Below, piece after piece: positions 1 through 12,439 of a DNA stretch of 64,000 nt. Source of the stretch: Nageia nagi (lineage: Eukaryota > Pinophyta). A program made the position numbers and the translations under genes. How positions within the stretch are numbered: position 1 is the stretch's first letter; every line of letters starts with the position of its first letter. Location: NCBI GenBank assembly GCA_050084985.1, contig JBITNC010000001.1, forward strand, positions 37,944,001 through 38,008,000. Reading direction: 5' to 3'. A model generated the notes under the pieces. The model saw only the letters and a list, made by a program, of their open reading frames with translations, did no database searches and had not been told where the DNA came from.

Positions 1-1596
1 CAGCATGATTTTCCCTCTTATCAATATTTTTACAATCTTCTTTAACATGGGTTTCTCCCATGCTTTCTTCATCTCTTGAATCTGATTTTTCTTTCATAGC
101 TTCTGCTAGGTTGAGTAGTATACGTAAGTGCATCTTCTTTAGAAATAACTTGTTGAACTTTAAATCATACCTCTTGTGTTTTGGGTTCATCACCTTGTTC
201 TTCATCAATAGTATCCCTTTCAAAAAGATCATGTAGGGATTCTAAATATTCTTCATCCTGACCACTAGATATCTTAGTTATAGAATGGATATCCCTCTTA
301 ACATATTACTCATTCATTCCTTCAATGAAGGTATTATTTTGTATACTTAAAATACACTCATGATGTGTGCACCAATTAGAGCTTTCTTCAAATGTGATTT
401 TGGTGATGTCTACTTATAAACTAGTCACATCATGAACAAGCTTATGTATAAATAGGGTCTTGTGTGGATCAAATTCTAATTTATCTTTAAAACTTGTCAT
501 CACATTCTCATCAATTTCCTAGAGAAACTTCTTATTTTTTGATATAAGGAATTAATGATGAGAAACTTGATGAGGATGTGATGAGGGAATGAATGATGAG
601 AAACTTGTCATCACGTCATTACCTTAGTAACTTATCTAATTCATTTTCCCTATGGTTGAATTTGTATGTAAAAATCTCAATATGTAATTTATTACCCATA
701 ATTACTAGCAAATGGTCAAACAAATCAACTATAATGTTCATATTTTCTTCAATATCTTCCTTCATATTTTTCAAATTAAAACATATTAATGGGACTACTT
801 ATCACTCCTATTTTAATTTGTCTTTCAAATTAAAATAAATCCTAACTTAAATACTCTTTCCTTCTAATTAAAATTTAATTTTAAATTTCAATAAGCCTTA
901 TCTCTCCAAATCCTCATAAAAAAATTGAAATTAATTTATTGTAAAAAATTAAAAATAACCAATTGAAATTTTTAGACCTAGAATTGGGCATCTTTGTGGG
1001 TGGGATGAATTATCTAGAGTAATATTTGATATTTTTTATATTCACTCTTTCTTCTAGAGCCAAATGCCTCACTCTATTGCACTTCCTCTTTAAACTTTGG
1101 AGACAAAATTTTGATGTTACCCCCCCAAGAATGCCAACATATAATTCTAGTATCTCTTTTATGTTTTTTCACTACCTATGAGTGTTAGATCTCAAGAGCA
1201 AAATTATTTTTTGTGGCTCTAATGCCACATGTCTCACTTTTACCTCTCAATTGCCAAGGTTTGTTGCTCAAATTAATGACATCATAATGCAAGAGTTTGA
1301 CTTTCCCCTTTTAGGTGTACCATGAACCAATTTAGAGTGTAAAAGGTCTAATGTTTCCCTCTTAAAGCCAAATAACTTATCCTTGATGTAAAACTTGCTT
1401 GCAGACTATATTTTCTTATATCCACTAAATTTAAGTGATTTGTTATTCTTAAATTCTTATATGTGTCCATAAATTATGATTTGTCTTATCAATTATTCCA
1501 AAACTCAAATCTTTCTTACTAAATTTTCTCAAATATCACCCAACGAGATGGCAATAACTTGGCTCTAATAAATTTGCAAATTTCTCTCAAGACCTT
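1..1596. other. No recognisable gene; AT-rich intergenic DNA
   Basis: Only short open frames are present and none matches a family I recognise. The sequence is AT-rich and broken by stops on both strands. It is probably decayed repeat DNA lying upstream of the LTR that begins at 1597. Confidence 0.5.
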
Positions 1597-2345
1597 TGCT
1601 AACACCTAAAAAGTAATTTTGAATTAATTAAAATCCCTTTTTAGGTATCTAAAGTCTATTTATTTCATTACTTAAATAAATGCTTAATATCTATAAAGTG
1701 CACATTAATCTACCTTCGTGTCTTATGGTAACAAGTGGGTCAGCCTCACAATAAGCCCAAAAAGGATTCTAAGCACCTATTTATTGCCTAGAAAGGTGGA
1801 TGTGTGTGCATGATCATTAGTAGCACTACAATCATCATGTATCATACCAAAACCTTGATAGGTGGAAACTCTAAATATCTTTAAGATCAATGTTTCTTAA
1901 TGCCATATATCAATATGGAAATTGTTATACTTTGAGCATTCTTGTGATATATACACCATTAAAATACACTTTTTCATGGATCAAAGTTTTGATGATGATA
2001 GCAAACCAAGAGCAAGGTAAATCTAAGCATATAGCCAAGCACCATCGCTAGGTTCTAAGCACCACTGTTGGGTCCATGAGAGGTATATGGATCCATCTTT
2101 TGGTTTAGATTGTTGTTCATCACCATTCACCCAAAAAATGCCTTCATTCATCAACATAGGTACATCATAAGTTTGTATCTTTCATTTTCCAGTATTGATA
2201 GGTTAGAGTCTTGAAGATCTTCATTTCTCTCTATATCCATCTATTAGTTGTTAGGGAATTTGTTAACTTTACATTTTATTATCCCTTTAACTATATTTAG
2301 GTTTATTTATTTATTCCATTTATAGTTAAAATAAATGGTTAATCT
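1597..2345 (+). repeat. 5' LTR (copy A)
   Basis: Starts TGCTAACACCTAAAAAG and matches copies B (8744) and C (9498) over about 700 bp, including the shared stretch ending CCATTTATAGT. No polypurine tract precedes it, as expected for a 5' LTR. The exact 3' end is uncertain, and I found no clear primer-binding site downstream. Confidence 0.65.
1605..1645. repeat. Imperfect palindrome at LTR start (copy A)
   Basis: Arms CCTAAAAAG-tAATTTT and AAAATcCCTTTTTAGG flank a short loop near GAATTAATT. The same structure is present at 8752-8792 and 9506-9546. Confidence 0.75.
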
Positions 2346-2846
2346 AGCATCTTTTTTAATTTCTTTATCACTAGATGCACCAAAACCCTAGGGTTTTGGA
2401 TAGGACTAATATTAATTACAAGTGTTATAGAAATGGAGATGCCTCTTACATCCCATCCAAAAAATACATAATGTTCTCCTAAACTAAAAAAGAAAACTAG
2501 GGCATAAAAGGTCTATACAAATGTGCCCAAAATATAGAGTGAATGACTCCAAAAGATTTGCTTGCAAGATTACTATGATAGCACACCAAAAGAGCATAGT
2601 CCATCAGCTACATCTTCACATCCATCTAAACTTGGGGATCTACCACCCAACATCTTATAGGTACTAACCAAAATCTTGTTAAACCCTAATAATCAAAAAT
2701 TATTAGTTATGAAAGAATATCTTCCCCTCTTAGTCCAAAGTGTCTAAGAATTTAATACCAAAATCAATCACCTCCTAGGGTCTAGCCTAGAATCTGATCC
2801 TGAGTATGCCAACCAAAAGCAAATTATCCAATAAACATAAAATGAA

Positions 2847-4560
2847 ATGACTTTAACACCCTATCTCCAAACCTACAAATATTTCAACCTTTCACACATA
2901 AATTTGTTAACAACCATTAATTATGAACCTAATCATCACAACCTGTTCCCTCCAATCATCCATGAATCTAGTGGCATCATTAAGCTTAGCATCACTGCTG
3001 GGTTACCTGACCTGACCAATACCTTTGAAAATCCTAATTCTCAACTTGGGCCTATCCCACAACTTATCATCACCCTAAATAGTCATTATCCTCTTGATGA
3101 ATAATATGAAGAAGACATGGTCGATCTTGATGTTGAATAGGAACCACCACCATAAAATACCATCCTAAAAAGTTAGATGCTAGAACTAGATCTTGCTATC
3201 ATATTTAGAATGAGAAGAAGATTTGGTTGGTCAGATGAAGAATTCCTCATCCTTCATAAGGAACTCAACTTTCTCACACTTAACTAAGTTTACATTAATG
3301 CTAAACTAGAATGTCAAATGACCATGGTAAGTAACTTAATGTGAAATCTTGAAATGGAAAAAATTCATTGCTTTGGTTTATTTGCAGGTATGCCAATAGA
3401 AAAAAATCAAGATACTAGATAACAATCTAAATCGGACAAACCAAATGATGCAATCAAAAAGCAACAACTACTAAAGAAACAAATAGATGATATCTGGGAC
3501 TATATCAACAAATTAGCACCTACAATTTTATGAGTTATTATCAACCCTTTCTGTTAATGCATTCATTAGAAAAGGTATGATAAATAAGTATAGTTTACTT
3601 TATTTGATCCATAATTTGATCCTAGAGTCCATTTACAAATATTTTGTCTAGAAGCACATACTGTTGAACATGATGATGATTTCCTTACCAAGTTATTTCC
3701 TTTAAGTCTTAAATCTAAATCATTTTTATGGTTTACTAACTTATCAAATGAGAATATCACATGTTTTGATAATGTTATCATTGCATTCTTGGATCTCTAT
3801 CGACTACTTTTTTCTCTTGATGGCTCTTTAGTGGACATATATGCTCTTAAATAAAAATTGGGTCAACTCATTTATGACTTCATCATAGAATGGTCTAAGA
3901 TAGCTAATAGAGTCCAACTTCCCTCAACCATCAAAAAACACATCCTCCTTAGAGCCTTACTCCCATATCATCACCATGCCATTTCAAATTTTGAAGATCT
4001 TCTGTATGATAAACTTATAGATGAAATTATCCATACAGAGTCCCATCACCTAGCCTATAATGATTCTATGGACCACATGAATAGAGTATCACCTAACCCT
4101 ACCCAAACCAAAAACTTAGATTCTAACCTAAATTAGAATTTCATATGATTGCTAGTTTAATTCATGATGATATAGAGTTTTGGGAACCCAAACCCCTCTA
4201 GTACATAGAGTTCCATGAGGATATTAGCAAGGTATTAGATGCTTTAGTTTCCAAGAACCTAATCTGTTATCCTCTAATGAGAGAACCACCTTGCATAAAA
4301 CCTCTAAACTATAAAGCTTATATATTTTGCAACTTCCATAGAAGATCTATCATGCCACAAAAGAGTGTTGTCATTTGAGAAATATAATCCAAGACTTGCA
4401 TGACAAAGGTAAGTTCAAGTTTGACCATGAAGTTTTAGATGAAGTTTTGTAGGAACATAAGTATCAACCTAAGAAAAATATCCTATGGGATGGACCCATA
4501 CATCCATAAAATCTAGGGCTATCAATCTTCAACAACCCATTTCCATAATTCAAGAAAGCA
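2847..4560 (+). pseudogene. Decayed gag of the 1597-9437 element
   Basis: The plus strand can be read through several stops as a gag polyprotein. The best stretch, about 3600-4136, contains FPLSLKSKSFLWFTNL, which aligns with the usual retrotransposon gag signature (FPxSLxGxAxxWFxxL). It is followed by a helical region with LRALLPYHHHAI. Around 4320 there is a degraded zinc-knuckle start (FCNFHRRS), as in Tat-like gag proteins. A 92-codon open segment (3858-4136) is the longest uninterrupted part. In the family, gag forms the particle that packages element RNA; here it is certainly non-functional. Frame changes are needed between segments, so the borders are approximate. Confidence 0.6.
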
Positions 4561-5015
4561 AAGATGGATGATGATGGTAAGCAGTTGCAGACCAACACTA
4601 TGAGTACACCTTAGCCACCAACTCAACCTCTAATTTTAGGTATGATTTGTGATGTTGATGGTGTTTGGGCCATTTTGTAAGCTTTCTTTTTGTTTCATTC
4701 ATTTTTAAAGCACTTTTTTTATGTTTTTTCATGTTTTGCATTTGTCCTATCAAAATTGTATGTTTCTCCTCTCTATAACCAAGCAACATCACTAGAATCC
4801 AGCATCATTGCTCCATTCTTGGCCTAGTTTGCTAATCTATTTCTTCCTTTTTATCTATGTCAATCAATTCCCATTAGTTTCTTCCTTCATTTTCATAATT
4901 TTGTTCATTTTAGCTTGTTATTTATGTTTATTTCATCTTTGTGAGCCCAAACTAAAAATACTCTAAAAAATGAACATGCACATAAAATTTAAAACTCAAA
5001 TCATCCATAAAAGGT

Positions 5016-5028
5016 ATAATATATATAT

Positions 5029-5059
<31 letters not shown>
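5016..5059. repeat. AT dinucleotide microsatellite
   Basis: Nearly pure (TA)n for about 44 bp, interrupted once by a TAA step. It lies between the gag remnant and the end of the antisense PMD remnant. Confidence 0.95.
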
Positions 5060-5479
5060 CATGTTTGAAAAAAGTACATGGATTCCGAGATATAATCAAT
5101 TCCCTCCCTAGGAACTTTAAGCCACAAATGGCTCTCGAGTCCTATACCTAGACCTACTCCTATCCCTAGACCTCGATCAGATCGATTGATACATATCTAC
5201 ATCAAGGTAACCCCCATCTATGTCAGTTATTAATCCTTGACCATGATCATTCCTTGCAACCTCTTTATTTTGGCATCCTGCATGACATGTGGAAGGGCTT
5301 GAAAATCCTATATCTACCCCTAAAGGATGTCAATCTATGCATCCTTGGATACCGCTTGCACCTTTAGTGTAGCTATATCCTCCTATAGCCATGCAACCAA
5401 TCAACCAACCTCATGTCAATTTCTATAATATTTCTACCAAAAACATAAGTCAAGTACCTAAATTGTATCCTTACCTACC

Positions 5480-6775
5480 ACATATGGATTGAGGGTAGGA
5501 GCTTTGGGTACTGAGGTCCCTGTTATGGGTGACATTGCCTACTCACCTATATCCATGGGCTCCTCTACCACCTCCTCTTCTATCTCTTCTTCCTATTCCT
5601 TTGCTTCTTCTTCTCCTCCCTCACTCATCCCATCCTCATATTTGAGGCCTAATGGTAAGGGCCTCACTGTATCCCACCATTGCTAGTACTCTAGAGTGTG
5701 AACATGGTGTGGTGTAGGAACTCTAGAGGCATGATCCTCAGGCTCCTCCCACTCCACATTGGCACTGCCATGACCCTTAGTAGGATCATCCTATACCTAT
5801 AGTAGTAGGACATAGTCAATCATACCCTCAACATTAGAACATCCTATGATATACTAAACAATCGCAATCCCCAATCTAGGTGATAATACTCTATCACCTA
5901 CCAAACCCCTAGAATATGGCATGAAGTTATTCTTCATGATATCTCATCATTTGTCTCCTCCCATGTTGGTAAATCAAAATATGGGTCCCAAATTATATCT
6001 TGCTCATCAATGTGATTGATGATGTGATGGCATTTCTCCACACTTCATGTCATTGCCATCCTATGCCCTATCTACCACCTGAACCACCACAATAAGTCTT
6101 CATGAGCCACTTTTGGTAGGTATGTTTGAGACACATTTATGTGTTTATATGTCCATGCCTAAAGAATGAATGAATGGCCATTGACTTCTCTCCTCTCTTC
6201 ACAAACACAAAATTGTGAAGGTCCCTATAGAGCATGGTTAGGATGAATGGTGCCCATGTGTATCTCTCCCCCCGTATGCATATCCCTCGTATGATTGGAA
6301 TGTACCCTATATGGAAACATTCATGGTTATTATCACTATAGAGAATTGTATCGATAAGAATGGCAACAAATAGGAAAAATTGTTATGTGTAATCATGGTC
6401 CTCAAAAGGCATGTATACTATGTCATCAAGGGGTGTTGCCTTCTTCTTCTACTAGTAATCTCTTACTCCCATGAGCCAATAGCAATGGTCCTCCTTATTT
6501 TTCATTGAGAGGGTGGCTCACTCAATCAATGTACCCTTCATGAGTACTTGTAGGATCCTTTATATATCTATGAGTGTGATGGTGATTTCACCCATGCAAA
6601 GGTGAAATGTGTTCATGTCATCATACCAATGCTCCATCAATGATGTCAAAAAGTACTTATCACATGAATGTGTGACAAGCCTCTCAAGTGCCCTAATCCC
6701 ACAACATCTAGTTGTCCCCTCTATACTATTTTCAAGTGGTAGTCCCCTACTATGCCCATAGTTAGACTTCATGGT
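5480..6775 (-). pseudogene. Decayed plant mobile domain (PMD) gene, antisense in element
   Basis: Reading the minus strand from 6775 downward gives WYDDMNTFHLCMGEITITL, clearly homologous to WDPNSNTFHLPTGEITVTL in the intact gene at 53086-54875. Further on come a block with YIPIIRGICIRGERYTW (intact copy: MIPIIQDMVIHRQRYAW) and one with LYRDLHNF (intact: LYHDLHGF). An acidic and serine-rich tail follows near 5700-5500. Stops and frameshifts interrupt it throughout. PMD proteins are known in two settings: host factors of the MAIN/MAIL type, and cargo in plant transposable elements. The position between gag and the 3' LTR, in antisense, identifies this one as element cargo. Confidence 0.75.
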
Positions 6776-6779
6776 TCAC

Positions 6780-8227
6780 ATCACATTAAATAGGCCCTCT
6801 CTTGCATCCATTATCAAAATTAAGAACATGTTAGTCACAAGGTCATAAAATTGTCAAAATTCAAAATTAAAAGCATCTAAATTGTCAAATTACATTTTCT
6901 AGCCTAAAATTGTCCAAACAAAGCCAATTTTGTAAATTTCAAGGTCGAACATACATTTGAATCCATACAGAATGCAAAAATTCACTTTTGCCCAAATTTT
7001 GTAACCCAATGATGATGCAAGAATCTAGTAGCATCACTTGGTTAAATTCACTATTTTCATTTAAAAATTAAAACCCATATCCCAAATTTTGGATTTCATA
7101 AATAAATTTATCTTTTATTTTTCTCCATGCAAGCTAAAAAGCTAGTCCTACTTTTTTTGCACCCTCTTTTCAAAAATTTTACAAAACTAATTTAAACTAA
7201 GCTAATCTAATCTAAAAATCTAATCTATCAAAAATATCCTAAATAGCATGAGAGTGAACAAAATGAGATCAATTTTCATACCTGGTGGCCCTCTAGTGAT
7301 GAATGAATAGCCAAAACCCTATGACCCTAAAGGGATGTAATCAACATCAATGTTTTGGTTATCCTATCCACCCACCACTCCAAGTAAGCTCTCTTATCAT
7401 CCAAATATCTCATCCCACCTTCTAGACCAGAACCAATTTCACCAAATTGGGCATGCATAAATGAAATCCAATTCACCCAATTTATAAATTATTTGACATC
7501 CTTTTTTCCATAAACCATCACTTTTATATCCCAAATCTCAAAATTGAGCCATTTTTCATCATACACCCTCAAAATAGTCGCTCACAGCCAAAATAAGAAC
7601 TCAAAAATCTAGCAATAATCGAACATCATCGCTTGGGTCCTAGCATCACTGCTAGCTTCAAGAGCCCAAAAATGGTCCAATTTATGATCTTGATCTCTTG
7701 CATGGTATTAATGCTACAAAAAGTGCCCTCCTTTTGCTCTTTGGTCTTAAAAATATCAAGAAACCTCTTATCAAGATTTGATCAACTTAAACAACTTGGT
7801 CTAAAATTATCATTTTCTCACCTTTACCTGCTCTATCATCCCTCTTTTTCCTATTTTCAAACTTCTCTTAGTTGCTTCATGTTTTATTTTTCTTAAAAAT
7901 ATCTCCTTAAATGAGCACCTCCACTTGCTTCCTAGCATAGTTGCTCAACTCATAGAGAGGAAATTGCATCATTTTATGTGTCAATGTTCCATTTTGTCTA
8001 ATTCCATGAAAAACTACATTATCATCTATGTTTGGTCACTACATGGCATTATTTGCATTGTCTACTCATTATTGTCAAAAATTGTAAAATTATCAAAATA
8101 TCATAATGTCTACATTTATCATTTCATCAATAGCACTGTCAAATATCTTATCACAAATGTTGTTCACATCTGCACTATCATCTATCTCATATCACTAAAT
8201 TTGTAAAAATGATTATCTATTCCTACT
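6780..8227. other. Non-coding interior of the decayed element
   Basis: AT-rich sequence between the PMD remnant and the 3' repeats, with no pol motif readable on either strand. Short open frames at 7633-7896 and 7925-8206 have low-complexity composition and no recognisable domain. Confidence 0.45.
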
Positions 8228-8540
8228 TTTCATTATCACCTTAACATCATTAGCTTCCTTTCTCAAGGGGTATTCTTAGCAACAAAACCCACAAAAATAT
8301 TGTATCTTGGAAAACCAAGTTTTGTCATCTTAACATCATTAGCTTCCTTTCTTAAGGAGCACTCTTAAATAGCAAAAAATGTTCATTAAATTACAAAAAA
8401 TTGGACCAACCAAGCTAGATAGCCTCATTAGGGGGGTCGTAATCATCCAAAAGTGTCCATTAGACTATGTTAGATTAGGGAAACCAAGCTACATAGCCTC
8501 ATTAAGAGGTCGTAATCATCAAACATGTACAATATCTTGA
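8228..8540. repeat. Imperfect tandem duplications in element 3' untranslated region
   Basis: Two pairs of direct repeats occur. One carries TTAACATCATTAGCTTCCTT at about 8240 and 8328. The other carries AACCAAGCTA-ATAGCCTCAT at about 8408 and 8482. They sit between the antisense PMD gene and the 3' LTR, the same place as the large arrays in the young element. Confidence 0.8.
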
Positions 8541-8743
8541 GGCAACCAAGACTAGTCAAACATCAATCATCAACATAAAGTAAGTTCCATTATTCTTTTA
8601 CTTGGATTGCTCTGTGATGCATCATAATTCATATCACAACCAAGTCAAAGAGGGAGTACTCTTTTACTCTAATCTATTTTTCTTGACTATACTTTGAATT
8701 GTGTTTTTGACTTCCCTCAAAATCACATTCAAAGTGGGGCATC

Positions 8744-9437
8744 TGTTAACACCTAAAAAGGAATTTTGAATTAATTAAAATCCCTTTCTAGGTATCTAAA
8801 GTCTATTTATTTAATTATTTAAATAAATGTCTAATATCTATAAAGTGCACATTAATATACCTTTGTATCATATGGTAATAGGTGGTTCAGCCTCAAAATA
8901 AGCCCAAGAAGGAGTCTTGGCACCTATTTGTTTCCTATAAAGGTGGAGGTATGTGCATGATCATTAGTAGAACTTACAATCATCGTGTATCATCCCAAAA
9001 CCTTGATAGTTGGCAACTCTAAATGTCTCTAAGATTAGTGTTTCTTAATACCACCTATCAATCTAGAAATTGTTATACTCTAAGCATTCTTATTATTTAT
9101 ACCCCATTCACATGCATGTTTTAGTGGATCGAAGGTCTAAAGATGATAGCAAACTAAGAGTGAGGTCAATCTGAGCATATAGTCGAGCATCATCATTATG
9201 TTTTGAGCACCATTGCTAGGTCCCTAAGATCCATATGGCTCCATCTTTTGTATTGACTTGTTGTTCATCACCATTCACTTAAAAACTACCTTCGTTCATC
9301 AACATAGGTAATTCATAGGTTTGTATCTTTCATTTCTAGTATTGATAGGTTAGAGTCTTAGAGATCTTCATTACTTACTTTATCTATCTATTAGCTATCA
9401 GGGAATTTGTTAACTTTACATTTTATTATCCCTTTGA
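8744..9437 (+). repeat. 3' LTR (copy B), truncated
   Basis: Starts TGTTAACACCTAAAAAGG directly after a polypurine tract (AAAGTGGGGCATC). It matches copy A closely up to TTATTATCCCTTT and then switches to unrelated sequence, so its 3' end is missing. Confidence 0.7.
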
Positions 9438-10237
9438 CTTGGATTTCTTCATGATGGATCATACTTTATGTCATAGCCAAGTCAAAGAGGGGGCATTTGT
9501 TAACACCTAAAAAGGAATTTTGAATTAATTAAAATCCCTTTTTAGGTATCTGAATTCTATTTATTTAATTACTTAAATAAATATCTAATATCTATAAAGT
9601 GTACATTAATTTACCTTTGTGTCTTATGGTAACAAGTGGTTCGACCTCACAATAAGCCCAAGGATTCTTGGCACCTATCTATTGCTTGTAAAGGTGGAGG
9701 TGTGTGTATGATCATTGGTAGTACTTACAATCATCATGTATCATCAAAAATCCTTGATAGGTAGAAATTATAAAAGTCCTTAAGACCAATGTTTCTTAAT
9801 GCCACCTATCAATTTGGAAATTATTATACCTTGAGTATTCTTATGATTTATACCCCATTCGCATGCACTTTTTCATGGATCAAAGATCTGAAAATAATAG
9901 CAAACTAAGAGCAAGGTCAATCTGAGCATATGATCAAGCACCATCACTAGGTTTTGAGAGCCACCACTAGGTCCTTGAGAGGTTTATGGCTCCATATACT
10001 AGCATGACCCATTTTTCATCACCATTCACTCAAAAACTACCTTCGTTTGTCAACACAGGTAAGTCACATGTTTGTATCTTTGATTTTCTAGTATTGATAG
10101 GTTAGAGTCTTGGAGATCTTCATTGCTCACTTTATCCATCTATTAGCTATCAGGGAATTTGTTAAATTTACATTTTATAATCCCTTTAACTATATTTAGG
10201 TTTATTTATTTATTCCATTTATAGTGAAAATAACCTT
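9438..10237 (+). mobile_element. 3' end fragment plus LTR (copy C) of a sister element
   Basis: 9438-9497 resembles the 3' untranslated sequence near 8600-8652 and ends in a polypurine tract (CAAAGAGGGGGCATT). The LTR starts at 9498 with TGTTAACACCTAAAAAGG and matches copy A as far as CCATTTATAGTGAAAATAA, near 10237. The block therefore comes from another copy of the same family fused onto the truncated copy B, either by unequal recombination or by nested insertion and deletion. Confidence 0.6.
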
Positions 10238-10258
10238 ACCCAATTTGATGGTAAGTCT

Positions 10259-11605
10259 TGGATCTAATACCAATTGAAATGATCCAAACTAGGGCTCATC
10301 TGAAGTTGCATAATTCAAATTCATAAAATTATCACAAAATATAAAATAGATGCAATGAATTGTTCTAATCATAAATTGATAATCAAATTCATCAAAAATG
10401 CTTGCTAGAAGCCAATGTTTCACTTAGGAATGCAAATACTCAATGAACCATGAAAATATTCAAGATATCATACAAGTATACCAATGTTTCACTCTTAAAT
10501 GTACAATCACTTCAAATGACCTTAATAGTTAGCAATGTAGGTAAGATTTCAAGCAATATCATGAAAAATACCCAACATAACAATTATGGAAGCTATATCT
10601 CATGTAAATAACTCAATTATGCACTCAATATCCAACGTCCAAGTAGTGAGAGATAATTACCATGAAATGATAAGAAAATAACAATATAATGGTCAAATGT
10701 AATTGTATTCAAATGATGGAAGTGTAGAGATATCAATTACAAATACTATCTAATTAAACTTGCATTAGGGCTTCCTCCTCTATAGTTGTGGTGGAGACTC
10801 AAAGTCCCACTAGTAGTGTTCTACTAATCCAATGCTAATGCCAACATCCCCTTAATAGCTACATTACAACCTTGAGGTGTGTTATTCCTCAAATTATGCA
10901 CCCATTTAAGTCCTTTTATATGCCTCACAAAAATTATCTTACTCCATCGAAGTGGTGATCAAGGAATAGTAATGACCAACTCCAAGAAGAAGAAATCATA
11001 ATCATAGCATATTTTCAAATGAGCTCTCATGTCCCTTTTATAGGTGAGTATGAGATTACAACTTACATTACAAGTTGACATAAAATAATAAAATACTTCT
11101 AAGATAATAAAATGAATCCTACTATAATTATTTTCCCCATATATTAGTTTATCTATCATGGATCTTAATGTACTTTACCTTTCCCTAGGACCTATTGATT
11201 ACATTATTGGGATCATAAAGCACCATAAATAGAGCATCCCTCTTGGAATAATCTATTACAAATATTTGGGCACTATTAATGGTCCATTCATTACAATAAA
11301 TTAAATTATAATTGCTTATCCTAAGAGGAGGGACATCACTTTTGAAATGGAAAAATTAATAAAGAATTATGGATTCCCACATGCATGCAATATAAGTAGA
11401 CTGGTCTAGCAAGTGAACTTGAAAATGCCATATCTCCTTCATTCTCCTTCATTTCTTAATAAAACCAAATCGAGTAACCTATCAAAATGAATGGCATGAA
11501 ATTATCCATCCATTTCAAGTGTTGAATTGGCAATTCCTATCTTGTAGAAGAATAAATTTCTTCAAATCCCAAAATTAATGGAACTCCAAAATTGGGGACA
11601 TTACA
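10259..11605 (-). mobile_element. Minus-strand LTR with tRNA-Met-type primer-binding site
   Basis: On the minus strand the LTR starts TGTAATGTCCCC (11605) and ends CATTTCA (10275). It is followed two bases later by TGGTATTAGATCC, a one-step variant of the tRNA-Met primer site TGGTATCAGATC. Only about 40 bp of interior survive beyond it before the LTR copy C fragment. The ending CATTTCA plus primer site is shared with the plus-strand gypsy element whose LTR ends at 12418, which suggests the same broad family. Confidence 0.6.
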
Positions 11606-12439
11606 TGCCATCTCATTTTAGATGCAAAAATGCTACAATTGAGCATCTAGAAGAGATGTATCTCTTCTAAGGATATTTTAGGAGTATTATATTATTAATA
11701 GGGAATTAATTAATGTTTTCCAATGTAATGATATAATGGGTCAACTTGATATCTACAATAAGACATCCAGTTATTTTAAGCATGAGGCGCCTCATTTGGA
11801 AATCATTTGAATCAACTATCTTCTTCTATCTTTAGAGTAAGTGGCTTGTCACTTCTCTATCCTTCCTATGGGTAAAAATCCATAGTAGGGAGACTTATTG
11901 AGGAAAAAAACCCTCAAGGAGTGGGAACTAAGAATGAAAACCATTGAGTTCTTATTGTGGATCCATCTCAAGTTCACTTGGTATTTTAGTATTGCAAACT
12001 AGAGCTTCAAAGATTATGTGGCTAGCTTGGAGAGGAGTTTGTTCAACCTAAGGGGACTTTTCTATAGGTTTTTGATCCTTAGCACACTAAACTATGGGGT
12101 TTGAGAATTAGCATAATGATATTCAATCCTATAAGCTAGACATCATCCCTTTTGGGCTATACTTCATCATTTTGTGATACATTTGCTCATTAATGATTCA
12201 AACTTATTCCTTTTTGTACATGGATATGTTTGGTGTTCAATTTTGAATTCTGTGGCTCTTATGTATGCAATTTTTATTTTATTTTTAGTTATAAAATATT
12301 GTGAAACAAATGCTACATGAACAATTTTTCTTGAAGATAAAACCATACACTAAGGGCATAATTAGCAAATCTAAAATTCAAGGAATAATTCATGTTTTTC
12401 CTAATTTGTGTCATTTCAATGCTATCAGAGATTGAGATA

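Larger units (their letters stand above)
1597..9437 (+). mobile_element. Decayed LTR retrotransposon with sense gag and antisense PMD gene
   Basis: The element is bounded by two related LTR copies (starting 1597 and 8744). A gag remnant is readable on the plus strand (about 2847-4560) and a plant mobile domain remnant on the minus strand (6775-5480), so the two coding regions converge. The second LTR copy is preceded by a polypurine tract (AAAGTGGGGC), which makes it the 3' LTR and sets the orientation as plus. I see no protease, reverse transcriptase, RNase H or integrase in the 8 kb. This matches the design of the young element at 49336-57408, although the LTRs are unrelated. All coding parts carry many stops, so it is old and inactive. 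The 3' LTR is truncated near 9437. Confidence 0.7.

Noticed and set aside
2847-3104. 85-codon plus-strand frame as an independent gene
   Set aside because: It lies in frame context with the decayed gag of the 1597-9437 element and has no separate support.
10279-12418. 10275-11605 and the LTR ending at 12418 as the LTR pair of one element
   Set aside because: The first is in minus and the second in plus orientation, so they are two separate copies or families that share only the terminal motif and primer type.
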